Positions 1-9,471 of a stretch of DNA of 44,180 nt are shown piece by piece (the stretch's first letter is position 1; each line of letters starts with the position of its first letter). The position numbers and the translations under genes are program-made. A model generated the notes under the pieces. The model had not been told where the DNA came from. It did not search any database and saw nothing but the letters and a program-made list of their open reading frames with translations. This stretch comes from Clostridia bacterium (GTDB taxonomy: Bacteria; Bacillota; Clostridia; Peptostreptococcales; Anaerovoracaceae), in the NCBI GenBank assembly GCA_900754795.1, contig CAAEEA010000046.1, positions 1 to 44,180 on the forward strand, given 5' to 3'.

Positions 1-1
1 A

Positions 2-50
2 CCTATCCGACACAGCCCTAAGTGCCGGATAGGAACGGCAAAATTTTTTA
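2..50 (+). terminator. Possible terminator of the gene upstream of the window
   Basis: An inverted repeat, CCTATCCG at 2-9 against CGGATAGG near 25-32, with an inner CAC/GTG pairing, is followed about ten bases later by a run of T (45-50). It would end whatever gene lies left of the window. The gap between stem and T run makes it an imperfect example. Confidence 0.4.
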
Positions 51-123
51 CACTTCTATTACTTCTTTATCGCACATTAGCAAACGCGCGGGGTATGATA
101 GTATTGATTTGTTAGTTTATCAT

Positions 124-258
124 CACCTCGCGTTTTGCAGGTGTCAGAAAACTATGATTCTCTGGAGAGTCTCTTCAAAGAGCGCCGAAGGTGTACGCGC
201 GGGCAGCCGGGATCAGAAACCGCGGCCGCGTAATCTCTCAGGCAAAAGGACAGAGCAG
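124..258 (+). ncRNA. Glycine riboswitch (single gcvT-type aptamer)
   Basis: The conserved glycine aptamer core is plain: GGAGAG at 164-169, GCGCCGAAGGTG at 182-193, and AATCTCTCAGGCAAAAGGAC at 232-251. P1 can form between CTCTG (160-164) and CAGAG (251-255). Only one aptamer is present. A short hairpin just 5' of it (CACCT 124-128 with AGGTG 139-143) sits where type-2 singlet glycine riboswitches carry a so-called ghost aptamer, which are known to precede sodium:alanine symporters; that assignment is inference. A terminator follows at 301-333 and the next gene is an AGCS amino-acid symporter, so glycine very likely controls its transcription. Whether glycine turns it on or off cannot be decided by eye. 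Confidence 0.93.
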
Positions 259-300
259 ATAGTTTCTAAAATTATTCTGAATCTTTTATGTCCTCTCCGG

Positions 301-333
301 AAAGTCGATATCAATCGGCTTTTTAATTTTTTT
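301..333 (+). terminator. Riboswitch expression-platform terminator
   Basis: A 9-bp stem, AAAGTCGAT (301-309) with ATCGGCTTT (314-322), one G-T pair and a 4-nt loop, is followed by a T-rich tract to 333. It lies between the glycine aptamer and the symporter start. TGTCC (289-293) just before it could pair with GGACA (248-252) of the aptamer 3' side, a possible alternative fold linking ligand binding to termination. Confidence 0.7.
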
Positions 334-394
334 GCGTGATTTTTTGAATCGGAACTCACGCAGAGAACTATTTTTATTACGGAGGATAAACATC

Positions 395-1822
395 GTGGAA
401 AATTTTACTGAATTTCTTATCAAAGTGGACAATCTCGTATGGGGCGTACCTCTGATCGTGCTTATCATGGGAACAGGTATCCTGCTGACTGCCCGCCTGG
501 GCGTGCTCCAGTTCAGAAAACTGGGGAAAGCTTTTAAGTACATGGTCAGGAATGAAGAAGACGGCATCGGCGAAGTCAGCAGCTTCGGCGCGCTGTGTAC
601 GGCTCTTGCCGCCACAATAGGTACGGGTAATATAGTCGGCGTGGCTACTGCCGTGGTTGCGGGAGGTCCGGGAGCTCTTTTCTGGATGGTGCTGGCTGCA
701 TGTCTGGGAATGGCTACCAAGTATTCAGAAGGAGTGCTTGCCGTTAAATTCAGGGTAGACAGAGGAAACGGACGATTTCTCGGAGGCCCTTTCTATTACA
801 TAGAAAACGGCATGGGAAAGAACTGGAAATGGCTTGCCAGACTTTTTGCCACTTTCGGTCTGGGAGCGGGGCTTCTGGGCATAGGGACGATCACTCAGGT
901 GAACGGTATAGCTTCTGCTACAGAAGGCTTTTTTGACCCGAACAAAGAAAATGTGATAAATATATTCGGAAATGATTATTCCGTCACAACAGTGATTACT
1001 GCCGTAGCGGTCGCCGTCATCACGGCGCTGGTCGTTATAGGGGGTATAAAGAGAATATCAAGCGTGAGCACGGTAATCGTGCCTTTTATGGCGATAATTT
1101 ATGTTGTTACATGCGTGTCTATATTGATATATAATATCGACCAGATCCCCAACGCCATAGTTAGGATATTTGAAGGAGCTTTCGGTCTCAGAGCAGTGGC
1201 CGGAGGAGCTCTGGGAGCGCTGCTTCTTGCGATGCAGCAGGGCGTGGCAAGAGGTATTTTTTCCAATGAGTCAGGTCTGGGAAGCGCGCCTATAGCCGCC
1301 GCCGCGGCCAAGACAAAAGAGCCTGTAAGACAGGGTCTGGTATCCATGACTGGAACTTTTATAGACACTATCATAATATGTTCCATGACGGGGCTTACCA
1401 TCATGGTGACAGGGTCTTACGACGCGGCTCTGGAAAACGGCCTTGAAGGAGTGGAAGTTACGGCAAACGCTTTCTCATTCGGCCTGCCGTGGGGTGAAGG
1501 CATAGGATCTTTTATGCTCATGGTATGTCTGGCATTCTTTGCCTTTACTACGATACTGGGATGGGATTACTACAGCGAGAGATGTCTCGAATATCTGAGC
1601 GGAGGCAATATGAGAGCCGTCATGATCTATAAATGGCTGTATGTCCTCGCAGTCCTTATCGGACCGTTTATGACTGTGTCTGCCGTATGGACGCTGGCCG
1701 ATATCTTTAACGGACTCATGGCCATACCTAACCTCATCGCTCTGGTTGCCTTAAACGGGACCATCGTCGCAGAGACAAAGAGCTATTTTGACAGGCTTAA
1801 CGCAGGTCACATAAAAGAATAA
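395..1822 (+). CDS. AGCS-family sodium:alanine/glycine symporter
   Basis: Integral membrane importer that couples uptake of alanine or glycine to a sodium gradient. The product of 475 residues has about ten to eleven hydrophobic segments and the family hallmarks: a GTGNIVGVA segment near residue 70, the FSNESGLGSAPIAAA motif near residues 290-304, and a WDYYSERCLEYL-type motif near the C terminus. I start it at GTG 395, which has GGAGG at 381-385 at good spacing and gives MENFTEFLIKV. An in-frame ATG at 332 lies in the T tract of the riboswitch terminator and has no ribosome binding site, so it is rejected. The upstream glycine riboswitch argues that glycine is a substrate or a signal. A strong terminator follows, so the gene is a single-gene unit. 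Confidence 0.93.
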   Translation: MENFTEFLIKVDNLVWGVPLIVLIMGTGILLTARLGVLQFRKLGKAFKYMVRNEEDGIGEVSSFGALCTALAATIGTGNIVGVATAVVAGGPGALFWMVLAACLGMATKYSEGVLAVKFRVDRGNGRFLGGPFYYIENGMGKNWKWLARLFATFGLGAGLLGIGTITQVNGIASATEGFFDPNKENVINIFGNDYSVTTVITAVAVAVITALVVIGGIKRISSVSTVIVPFMAIIYVVTCVSILIYNIDQIPNAIVRIFEGAFGLRAVAGGALGALLLAMQQGVARGIFSNESGLGSAPIAAAAAKTKEPVRQGLVSMTGTFIDTIIICSMTGLTIMVTGSYDAALENGLEGVEVTANAFSFGLPWGEGIGSFMLMVCLAFFAFTTILGWDYYSERCLEYLSGGNMRAVMIYKWLYVLAVLIGPFMTVSAVWTLADIFNGLMAIPNLIALVALNGTIVAETKSYFDRLNAGHIKE

Positions 1823-1843
1823 GAGAAAAACCGGGTGATAAGA

Positions 1844-1885
1844 CCGGGGAATGCGGAGCGCGGCCTCATTTTCCCCGGTTTTTTT
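1844..1885 (+). terminator. Rho-independent terminator after the symporter
   Basis: CCGGGGAATG (from 1844) pairs with CATTTTCCCCGG (to 1878) with a small internal bulge, followed by a seven-T run to 1885. It separates the symporter from plsX. Confidence 0.85.
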
Positions 1886-1904
1886 GCGTTAATTGGCCTG
1901 ACTA

Positions 1905-1933
1905 TTGGCTTTTTGGGTATTTTATGATAATAT
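1905..1933 (+). promoter_or_regulatory. Possible sigma-A promoter for plsX
   Basis: TTGGCT at 1905-1910 and TAATAT at 1928-1933 are 17 bp apart, each matching consensus at four of six positions; an overlapping TATGAT lies at 1923-1928. It follows the symporter terminator and precedes plsX by about 40 nt, where a promoter is needed. No FapR-type operator was recognised. Confidence 0.4.
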
Positions 1934-1974
1934 AAACTATGTATATTTATGCCCGGGCAAAGGAGGAAAATAAA

Positions 1975-2991
1975 ATGAAGATCATTCTTGACGGAATGGG
2001 CGGAGATAACGCGCCTGAGGCCATAGTAGAAGGCGCTGTAGCGGCTTCCGAAGCAACGGAACATTCTATAGTAATCATAGGAACTGAAGAGATAATAAAA
2101 GCAGAGCTGGCAAAGCACCGTTACGATCCCGAAAAGATTTCAACGGTAAACGCGACTGAGATTATTTCCAACGACGACGCGCCGGTCAGAGCTGTCAGAT
2201 CAAAAAAGGATTCATCTATAGTAAAAGGGATAAATATGGTAAAGAGCGGAGAGGGAGACATTTTTATTTCCGCCGGTTCTACGGGAGCCCTCCTGGCGGG
2301 AGGCCTCTTTATACTGGGCCGGGTACAGGGAATAGACCGGCCGGCTCTGGCTTCCATATATCCGATAATAGGAGGAGAGCCCTCGCTTCTTGTGGACGCG
2401 GGAGCCAACGCGGACTGTAAACCGAACAATCTGCTGGAATTCGGCATGATGGGAAGCATCTATATGGAAAAAGTCATCGGACGGGAAAACCCGAGAGTGG
2501 GACTCGTAAACATAGGCGCTGAAGCGGCAAAGGGTTCTACGCTGACAAAGGCGGCTTATGACCTGCTCGATCAGAGTCATCTTAATTTCGTAGGAAACGT
2601 TGAGGCCAGAGAAGTGCCTAAAGGAGCCTGCGATGTAGTGGTTACAGACGGATTTACCGGAAACGTCCTGCTGAAGCTTACAGAAGGTCTCGCCTGGAAT
2701 ATACTGCAGGTGCTCAAACAGAGATTTACCGACGGCGTTAAAGCAAAACTGGGAGCGGCGCTGCTCCTCGATAAGATAAAAGGACTCAAAAAAGAATTTG
2801 ACTATTCAGAATACGGCGGAGCGCCTATTCTTGGAGTTAAAGGACCTATCGTTAAAATGCACGGGTCATCTAACGCCAACGCGGTTAAAAATACCATTTT
2901 AAAAGGTATACCTTATGTTACCGAGAAAGTGGTGGATACCATTCAGAATTCTGTTCTGGAGATCGAGGAGATAACTTTAAGTGAATATTAA
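1975..2991 (+). CDS. plsX: Phosphate acyltransferase PlsX
   Basis: PlsX makes acyl-phosphate from acyl-ACP, the acyl donor that PlsY uses in the first step of bacterial phospholipid synthesis; both enzymes are in this window. The 338-residue product starts MKIILDGMGGDNAPEAIVEG, the family N-terminal signature, and contains the GSTGALLAGG and VDAGANADCKP motifs and a late GGAPILGVKGPIVK segment. ATG 1975 is chosen because AGGAGG lies at 1961-1966; the longer in-frame reading from 1939 would add 12 residues not seen in the family. The stop overlaps the start of rnc by 11 nt, implying translational coupling. fapR, fabD/fabG and acpP, often next to plsX, are absent. Confidence 0.96.
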   Translation: MKIILDGMGGDNAPEAIVEGAVAASEATEHSIVIIGTEEIIKAELAKHRYDPEKISTVNATEIISNDDAPVRAVRSKKDSSIVKGINMVKSGEGDIFISAGSTGALLAGGLFILGRVQGIDRPALASIYPIIGGEPSLLVDAGANADCKPNNLLEFGMMGSIYMEKVIGRENPRVGLVNIGAEAAKGSTLTKAAYDLLDQSHLNFVGNVEAREVPKGACDVVVTDGFTGNVLLKLTEGLAWNILQVLKQRFTDGVKAKLGAALLLDKIKGLKKEFDYSEYGGAPILGVKGPIVKMHGSSNANAVKNTILKGIPYVTEKVVDTIQNSVLEIEEITLSEY

Positions 2992-3685
2992 AGAATTTGA
3001 GAAGACCATTGATTACAAATTCAAAAATAAAAAACTGCTCGAAAGAGCTCTGACACACAGTTCATACAACAGGGAAAAAAACACAAGACATCAGGAAAAC
3101 GAAAGGCTTGAGTTCCTTGGAGACGCGTTTTTCGATGCCATAATAAGCGCCGAGCTCTTTAAGAAAATGGAAGACAGCACAGAGGGACGCCTTACCAAGA
3201 CAAGAGCTCTCATAGTCTGCGAGGATTCTCTTGCCGGCGTTGCCAGGAAGATAGGCGTCGGACGGCACATACTCATGGGACACGGTGAAGAACTCACCGG
3301 CGGACGTGAAAGAAACTCCACTCTGGCCGACGCCATGGAGGCTGTGATAGGCGCGATTTACCTTGACGGCGGATATAAGGCGGCAAGGGATTTTGTGCTC
3401 AGAAAATTCGACGATATAATAAACGAGGCCGTCGAAGGCAGACTGTTTTCGGATTATAAGTCGGAGATTCAGGAGGTTCTTCAAAAAAGCGGCCACAATA
3501 AGCCCATAGTTTATGAGATCGACAGAGAAGAAGGGCCTGATCACGATAAGACATTTTTCGTGCACCTTTCCTATAACGGCAGAATCCTCGGGAAAGGCAA
3601 GGGAAAAAGCAAAAAAGAAGCCGAACAGAGCGCGGCCAAAACAGCTCTCGATACTGTAAAGAGGAGCGGAACGGATGTACTTTAA
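2981..3685 (+). CDS. rnc: Ribonuclease III
   Basis: Double-strand-specific endoribonuclease that processes rRNA precursors and some mRNAs. At 234 residues it has the usual length. The RNase III signature NERLEFLGDA is at residues 40-49, a second acidic motif (DAMEAVIGAIYLDGG) around residues 115-130, and a double-stranded RNA binding domain fills about residues 155-230, ending in the GKGKGKSKKEAEQSAAKTAL helix. Translation starts at GTG 2981 inside the end of plsX, with GAGGAG at 2964-2969 upstream. The 3' end overlaps the start of smc by 11 nt. The rnc-smc-ftsY order is classic for Bacillota. Confidence 0.96.
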   Translation: MNIKEFEKTIDYKFKNKKLLERALTHSSYNREKNTRHQENERLEFLGDAFFDAIISAELFKKMEDSTEGRLTKTRALIVCEDSLAGVARKIGVGRHILMGHGEELTGGRERNSTLADAMEAVIGAIYLDGGYKAARDFVLRKFDDIINEAVEGRLFSDYKSEIQEVLQKSGHNKPIVYEIDREEGPDHDKTFFVHLSYNGRILGKGKGKSKKEAEQSAAKTALDTVKRSGTDVL

Positions 3686-6600
3686 AAGACTGGAAATGCA
3701 CGGGTTCAAATCTTTTGCCGAACCCGCCGTCATTGAGTTTCACGAGGGTGTGACCTGTATAGTAGGACCCAACGGAAGCGGAAAAAGCAATATAAGCGAC
3801 GCCATACGGTGGGTGCTGGGAGAACAGAGCCCCAAGATGCTCAGAGGCGGCAAGATGGAAGAAGTCATTTTTTCCGGAACCGCCAGCAGAAAGTCAAGAG
3901 GCATGGCGGAAGTCACTCTCGTAATAGACAACACGGCCGGAATACTGCCTATAGATTATAACGAGGTGGCTATCACAAGAAGAATGTACAGATCAGGAGA
4001 AAGCGAATACCTGATAAACAACAATCAGTGCCGTCTCAAAGATATCAGAGAACTGATCATGGATACGGGGATAGGCGTAGAAGGTTATTCCATAATCGGT
4101 CAGGGACGCATAGCTGATATAGTCAGCAGCAAACCTGAGAGCAGGCGTGAAATCTTTGAAGAAGCCGCCGGCGTTGTCATGTATAAGAGCAAAAAAGCGG
4201 AATCGGAGAGAAAACTTGCTTCCGCCTCCGCCAACCTTGAAAGAGTTAACGATATCATAGCTGAAATAGAGGGACGTATTGACGGTCTGCGTGAAGACAG
4301 CGAAAAAGCGAAAGAATATCTCGGGCTGAGAGATCGTTTCAGAGAGCTTGAAATAAACATAACTCTCAGGAATATAGAAAAACTTGAAAAAGCAGATAAC
4401 GAGGCCCGGGAAGACATAGACAGGACAGGCGCCGAAATAGAAAAACTGGCCGCGGAGAAAGCAAAGCTTGACGCTGAAGTAAACACCGGCCGTCAGAAGA
4501 ACGAAGATCTTGACAGGCTGGGAAGTCAGGCCAGAGACAGGCTTCTCGCCGCGGTAGAGGAAATAAGCGACCTGACCGGAAAGAGCCGCCTTGACAATGA
4601 GAGGATGGGAGCTCTGGAAAAGGATTCAAAGCGCGTTACAGAAGAAATCAGCGAACTCATGGACAGAAGCGGCAGGGAGGAAGCTTCGGCAGATGAATTG
4701 AGGACGCGGCATCAGCAGGCATTAAGCGCTCTAAGAGAAACAGAGGAATCTCTCAGAAAAAAAGCGGAAGCACAGGCTGCCGCGAGCTCTGCCGCGGCGA
4801 AGATAGCCGATGACATAGATGAAAACCGCAATGCCATGTATACGCTATATAACCGCGGCTCGGCCAAAAGGTCAGAAGCCGTCAGTATGGAGAGTTACAG
4901 GGATTCTCTGACTAAAAGGAAAGAACAGATAGCCGAAGAACAGGCGGGATTTGAAGAATCCGGAAAGACCGGGGCTGAAACCGTAAGAGAATTCGACGAA
5001 AAAATAAATGATCTTGATCTGAAAGCAAAGGACATAGCCGATGAACTGGATCTGCTCAGAAAACAGGCAGAAGAAGCTGAAAAGGCTGCCTCGGAGGCAG
5101 ACAGACAGCTAAGCCACATAAGGCTTCAGGAGAGCAGAGACACCGCGCGTATGAAGACCATTGAAGAGATGGAACATAACTACGAGGGGTACAGCTCGGC
5201 TGTGAGATTTATAATGAAAAGCGGCATGAAAGGGATTGAAGGTGTTGCCGCCGATCTGATGAGAGTGCCCGCGGGACTGGAGACGGCCATAGAAACAGCT
5301 ATGGGAGCGTCTATTCAGAACATCGTATGCGGTACGGATGAAGACGCCAAATCCGCTATAAGATCCCTAAAGGAAAATCGCGCCGGACGGCTTACTTTCC
5401 TGCCGGTAGGCTCGATAAGAGCTTCCGCGGCGGTTCTTTCAGACAGTGTCAGAAACGCCGCCGGATTTAAAGGACTCGCGTGCGACCTTATCGAGTATGA
5501 GGACAGGTACAGGGGAATATTTACTTACCTTCTCGGCAGGGTGGCCGTGGTAAATACCATGGAAGACGCTATTTCCCTTTCCAAAAAAAGCGGAGCAGGC
5601 ATCAGATTCGTTACGACAGAGGGGGAAGTAGTAAACGCCGGCGGAGCAATAACGGGAGGCAGGTACAGGAACAATACGGCCAATCTGCTTGAAAGAAAAA
5701 AAGAAATAAGGAAACTCTCTCAGAGGATAGAGGAACTTAAAGCGGAATCACTGCGCGTCGCGAATGACGCCGGCGAGTACCGCGCGAAATGTGAGAAGAC
5801 CCGTACTCTGATCAGAGAAAAAGAAGAAGAAGATAATCTGTGCAGGCTCAGTATCCATGAATTGAAAGTAAAGAGGGATGCCGCTGCCGAAATGGTAAGA
5901 GAGTCCCAAAACAACGCGGCCAGACAGCAGGAACGGATGGAAGCCATCGAAAATGACCTTAAAAAGGCCGGAGAAATGGCTCTCAGCCTGAGTAAAGAAG
6001 CTGAAGAACTTGACCGCGAAGCTGAAGAGGCAAAGGCGGCGGCCGAGACCATGATGGAGCGGTATGAGCTGGCCAGGGCCGAGGCTGACAGGGCGTCGGA
6101 AGACGTTACCGCGGCGAGGATAGAGAAAAACAAAAAAGAAAATGAAAGTGAAAGCATCCTTTCTCTCCTCAAAAGAGTTGAAGAAAGCATAGAGAACATA
6201 GCTCTGCGCGTCAGCGATAAGAAAAAAGAGCTTGCTTCTTTTGAAGAAGAGAAAAACCGGCTTCTTGCAGGGGCGGGAGATCTTGAAGAATCCATCAGAG
6301 CCAAAACCGAAGAAAAGGATGACCTCACAGCGTATATCTCTCAGGTGACGGAAGAAAAAACAGCTCTTTCCGCTTTGTGCGATAAGATGGAACGGGAGCA
6401 GGAGACTCTGAGGCAGCAGCTCAACACTCTGCAGGATCAAAAATACCGTCAGGAGATAAGAAAAGCAAAAAATGAAACTCAGCTCGATACTCTCAAAGAA
6501 AGACTGTGGGAGGACTTTGAGGTGACATATCTGCAGGCTCTCGACATGAAAAAAGAAGATTTTGTAATGTCTTCGGCGCAGAAAGAAAGCCGCGCGATAA

Positions 6601-7223
6601 GAGACCGCATAAGAGAGCTGGGAGACGTCAACGTGGGATCCATAAAGGAATACGAACAGGTGAGCGAAAGGTACATGTTCCTTTCTCGCCAGAGAGAAGA
6701 CATAACCGGCGCCATGGAACAGCTCAGCGTAATCGTCAACGATATGGAAAAGACCATCAGAACAAGGTTCAAAGAAAACTTTGATCAGGTAGTGGTGAAT
6801 TTTGAGGATATTTTCCGCCGCCTTTTCGGAGGAGGCCACGCGGAGCTCAGACTCGACAATGACGACGACCCGCTGACCGCGGGTATTGAGATCATAGCTC
6901 AGCCGCCGGGAAAGAAGCTTCAGAATATAAACCTCATGTCCGGCGGAGAAAAAACCATGACAGCCATTGCTCTGATGTTTGCCGTACTGAAGACAAGACC
7001 TACGCCGTTCTGTATACTGGACGAAGTAGAAGCGGCTCTGGATGACAATAACATAGACAGGTTCGGCAAATATCTGAGGAATTTTAAGGATATACAGTTT
7101 GCGATAATAACTCACCAGAAGGCGACCATGGAACACGCAGACGTGCTTTACGGAGTCACCATGCCGGAGCAGGGAATTTCAAGAGTCCTTTCTCTGAGGC
7201 TGGGAGATGACTTTGAACTGTAA
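3675..7223 (+). CDS. smc: Chromosome segregation protein SMC
   Basis: ATPase of the bacterial condensin (SMC-ScpAB) that organises and segregates the chromosome. The 1182-residue length is normal. The N-terminal head carries Walker A GPNGSGKSN near residues 32-40. Two long Glu/Lys/Arg/Ala-rich coiled coils flank a hinge at about residues 510-670, which includes the GGAITGG turn. The C-terminal head has the ABC signature LMSGGEKT from residue 1087 and Walker B CILDEVEAALDD near residues 1112-1123. The start overlaps rnc by 11 nt and the sequence runs without interruption. The large opposite-strand open frames here are shadows of the coiled coil. Confidence 0.97.
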   Translation: MYFKRLEMHGFKSFAEPAVIEFHEGVTCIVGPNGSGKSNISDAIRWVLGEQSPKMLRGGKMEEVIFSGTASRKSRGMAEVTLVIDNTAGILPIDYNEVAITRRMYRSGESEYLINNNQCRLKDIRELIMDTGIGVEGYSIIGQGRIADIVSSKPESRREIFEEAAGVVMYKSKKAESERKLASASANLERVNDIIAEIEGRIDGLREDSEKAKEYLGLRDRFRELEINITLRNIEKLEKADNEAREDIDRTGAEIEKLAAEKAKLDAEVNTGRQKNEDLDRLGSQARDRLLAAVEEISDLTGKSRLDNERMGALEKDSKRVTEEISELMDRSGREEASADELRTRHQQALSALRETEESLRKKAEAQAAASSAAAKIADDIDENRNAMYTLYNRGSAKRSEAVSMESYRDSLTKRKEQIAEEQAGFEESGKTGAETVREFDEKINDLDLKAKDIADELDLLRKQAEEAEKAASEADRQLSHIRLQESRDTARMKTIEEMEHNYEGYSSAVRFIMKSGMKGIEGVAADLMRVPAGLETAIETAMGASIQNIVCGTDEDAKSAIRSLKENRAGRLTFLPVGSIRASAAVLSDSVRNAAGFKGLACDLIEYEDRYRGIFTYLLGRVAVVNTMEDAISLSKKSGAGIRFVTTEGEVVNAGGAITGGRYRNNTANLLERKKEIRKLSQRIEELKAESLRVANDAGEYRAKCEKTRTLIREKEEEDNLCRLSIHELKVKRDAAAEMVRESQNNAARQQERMEAIENDLKKAGEMALSLSKEAEELDREAEEAKAAAETMMERYELARAEADRASEDVTAARIEKNKKENESESILSLLKRVEESIENIALRVSDKKKELASFEEEKNRLLAGAGDLEESIRAKTEEKDDLTAYISQVTEEKTALSALCDKMEREQETLRQQLNTLQDQKYRQEIRKAKNETQLDTLKERLWEDFEVTYLQALDMKKEDFVMSSAQKESRAIRDRIRELGDVNVGSIKEYEQVSERYMFLSRQREDITGAMEQLSVIVNDMEKTIRTRFKENFDQVVVNFEDIFRRLFGGGHAELRLDNDDDPLTAGIEIIAQPPGKKLQNINLMSGGEKTMTAIALMFAVLKTRPTPFCILDEVEAALDDNNIDRFGKYLRNFKDIQFAIITHQKATMEHADVLYGVTMPEQGISRVLSLRLGDDFEL

Positions 7224-7252
7224 ATGACGTTTTGAAATTGAAAGGGGAAAAA

Positions 7253-8152
7253 ATGTCACTTTTTAAAGAAAAAAAATCCTTTTTCGGCAGACTGTCCGAA
7301 AGGATAAGCGACGTCCTGATGGCAAGGACAGAAGTCGATGAGGATCTGATGGATGAACTGGAGGAAGCTCTCATTATGTCCGATATAGGCATGGAGACAA
7401 CCATGAATATAATGGACAGGCTCAGAGACAGGGTTAAAAATGAATATATAATCTCACCGGAGGAAGTGAGGAGTGTCCTCAAAGATATAATGATCGAAAT
7501 GGCGGACAAAAAAGAACGGCAGGAAATCTGCAAAGATACTCCGCTCATTATTCTCGTCATAGGAGTTAACGGGGGAGGAAAGACCACCACGATAGGAAAG
7601 CTGACTCACATGTTCAGGCAGCAGGGCAAGACAGTCATGCTCGCGGCGGCAGACACTTTCAGAGCCGCCGCCGCGAAGCAGCTTTGCATATGGGGAGAAA
7701 GAAATGACGTGCCTGTTATAAAACACGGAGAAGGAGCCGATCCTTCGGCCGTTATATATGACGCGATTCAGTCCGCGAAAGCCCATAACACCGATATCCT
7801 GATATGCGATACGGCCGGGAGACTTCAGAACAAAAAGAATCTCATGGCCGAGCTGGAAAAAATGAACAGGGTGATCGACAGAGAATATCCGCAGGCGTCG
7901 AGAGAAACGCTGCTTATTCTTGACGCGACAACAGGTAAAAACGCGGTTTCCCAGGCACAGGAATTCAGCCAGGTGGCCGATATAACCGGGATTATAATTA
8001 CGAAACTTGACGGAACGGCCAGGGGAGGCATAGCTCTGACGGTGGCTGACGAGTTTGACCTTCCGGTCAAATTCATAGGCGTGGGAGAAAAGATAGATGA
8101 CCTGAAGCCTTTTGTGCCTGAAGAATTCATAGGAGGAATATTTGATGAGTAA
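7253..8152 (+). CDS. ftsY: Signal recognition particle receptor FtsY
   Basis: SRP-type GTPase that docks ribosome-nascent chain-SRP complexes at the membrane so that membrane proteins insert co-translationally. The 299-residue protein has an N-terminal four-helix N domain and a G domain with GVNGGGKTTTIGKL near residues 103-116, DTFRAAAAKQL, the DTAGR switch and TKLDGTARGG near the C terminus. The long acidic A domain of Gram-negative FtsY is absent, as is usual in Bacillota. ATG 7253 follows AAAGGGG (7241-7247); a TTG at 7232 is in frame but less likely. The gene's stop lies inside the start of der. Confidence 0.96.
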   Translation: MSLFKEKKSFFGRLSERISDVLMARTEVDEDLMDELEEALIMSDIGMETTMNIMDRLRDRVKNEYIISPEEVRSVLKDIMIEMADKKERQEICKDTPLIILVIGVNGGGKTTTIGKLTHMFRQQGKTVMLAAADTFRAAAAKQLCIWGERNDVPVIKHGEGADPSAVIYDAIQSAKAHNTDILICDTAGRLQNKKNLMAELEKMNRVIDREYPQASRETLLILDATTGKNAVSQAQEFSQVADITGIIITKLDGTARGGIALTVADEFDLPVKFIGVGEKIDDLKPFVPEEFIGGIFDE

Positions 8153-9470
8153 ACCGATAGTCGCCATAGTGGGGAGGCCCAATGTCGGCAAATCGACTTT
8201 TTTCAATAATATAATCGGAAAAAGACTTTCCATAGTGGAGGATACTCCCGGAGTCACCAGAGACAGAATATACGCGGAGACAGAGTGGAATTCCGTTCCT
8301 TTTGCGCTGATAGATACGGGAGGTATTGAGCCCAGGAGCAGCGACGTGATCCTCTCTCAGATGAGGGAACAGGCTCAGACGGCCATGGATATGGCAGACG
8401 TCATATTGTTTATTACTGACGGCAAAGAGGGACTGACTTCCGCTGACAGAGAAGTGGCCATGATGCTGCGCAGGACGGGCAAAAGAGTCATACCGGTCGT
8501 AAATAAGGTTGACAAACCTTCCGCGCTTCCTGAAGATTTTTATGATTTTTACGAACTGGGGCTCGGAGAGCCAATACCCGTTTCGGCGGTGAACAAGCTG
8601 AATTTCGGCGATGTCCTCGATGAAATAGTCGGAAGCTTTCCGGAAGATAAAACAGAGGAAGATGACGATTCTGTCAAGATTGCCGTGATCGGCAAGCCTA
8701 ACGTGGGCAAGTCCTCTCTCGTAAACTGTCTTCTTGGTGAAAAGAGAGTAATAGTCTCACCTATAGCGGGAACGACAAGAGATTCCATAGACACGCCTTT
8801 TGAAAAAGACGGTCAGAAATACATGCTCATAGATACCGCCGGTATCAGACGCAGGAGCAGGATCAACGAAAACATTGAAAAATACAGCGTCATAAGAGCG
8901 GTCGCCGCCATAGAAAGATGTGACGTATGCCTTCTTATGATAGACGCGGCGGAAGGCCTTACGGAACAGGATAAAAAGATAGCCGGTATAGCCCACGAGG
9001 CCGGAAAGGGTATAGTCGTAGCGGTAAATAAGTGGGATCTTATCACCAAAGAGACAAACACCATGAGGGATTACCGGCGGGAGCTTGAGTCCGAGCTGCT
9101 TTTTATGTCATATGCTCCGGTGATATTTATTTCTGTTACGGAAAAACAGCGTATAGATAAAGTAATGGAAACAGTCAGGTATGTGGCTGAGAACAGAGCC
9201 ATGAGAGTGCCTACCGGGCAGCTCAACAGCCTGATAACAGACGCGGTGATGATGAAGCAGCCTCCGTCGGATAAAGGCAAGAGGCTTAAGATATACTATG
9301 CCGCGCAGGTGGGAGTAAAGCCTCCTCTTTTCAGTTTCCAGATAAACAAGAGGGATCTCATGCATTTCTCATATTCACGTTATCTGGAAAACAAGATCAG
9401 AGAAGGATTCGGATTCGAGGGAACATCCATAAAATTCGTCTTCAGGGAAAAAGGCGAGAAGGAGGATTGA
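8145..9470 (+). CDS. der: Ribosome-assembly GTPase Der (EngA)
   Basis: Essential GTPase for maturation of the 50S ribosomal subunit. The 441-residue protein has two tandem GTPase domains, with P loops GRPNVGKST near residue 9 and GKPNVGKSS near residue 183, each followed by DTGG or DTAG and an NKxD motif (NKVDKP, NKWDLI), then a KH-like C-terminal domain of about 100 residues. ATG 8145 sits 8 nt after AGGAGG (8131-8136); the TTG one codon upstream is not needed. It overlaps ftsY by 8 nt. In many Bacillota der stands next to plsY and gpsA, as here. Confidence 0.96.
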   Translation: MSKPIVAIVGRPNVGKSTFFNNIIGKRLSIVEDTPGVTRDRIYAETEWNSVPFALIDTGGIEPRSSDVILSQMREQAQTAMDMADVILFITDGKEGLTSADREVAMMLRRTGKRVIPVVNKVDKPSALPEDFYDFYELGLGEPIPVSAVNKLNFGDVLDEIVGSFPEDKTEEDDDSVKIAVIGKPNVGKSSLVNCLLGEKRVIVSPIAGTTRDSIDTPFEKDGQKYMLIDTAGIRRRSRINENIEKYSVIRAVAAIERCDVCLLMIDAAEGLTEQDKKIAGIAHEAGKGIVVAVNKWDLITKETNTMRDYRRELESELLFMSYAPVIFISVTEKQRIDKVMETVRYVAENRAMRVPTGQLNSLITDAVMMKQPPSDKGKRLKIYYAAQVGVKPPLFSFQINKRDLMHFSYSRYLENKIREGFGFEGTSIKFVFREKGEKED

Positions 9471-9471
9471 G

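Noticed and set aside
332..394. ATG start at 332 for the AGCS symporter
   Set aside because: It begins in the T tract of the riboswitch terminator and has no ribosome binding site; GTG 395 after GGAGG fits better.
5748..7136. Long open frame on the minus strand (462 codons) opposite smc
   Set aside because: It is antisense to the SMC coiled coil and ATPase head, has a Phe/Ser/Arg-rich composition and no recognisable motif or ribosome binding site.
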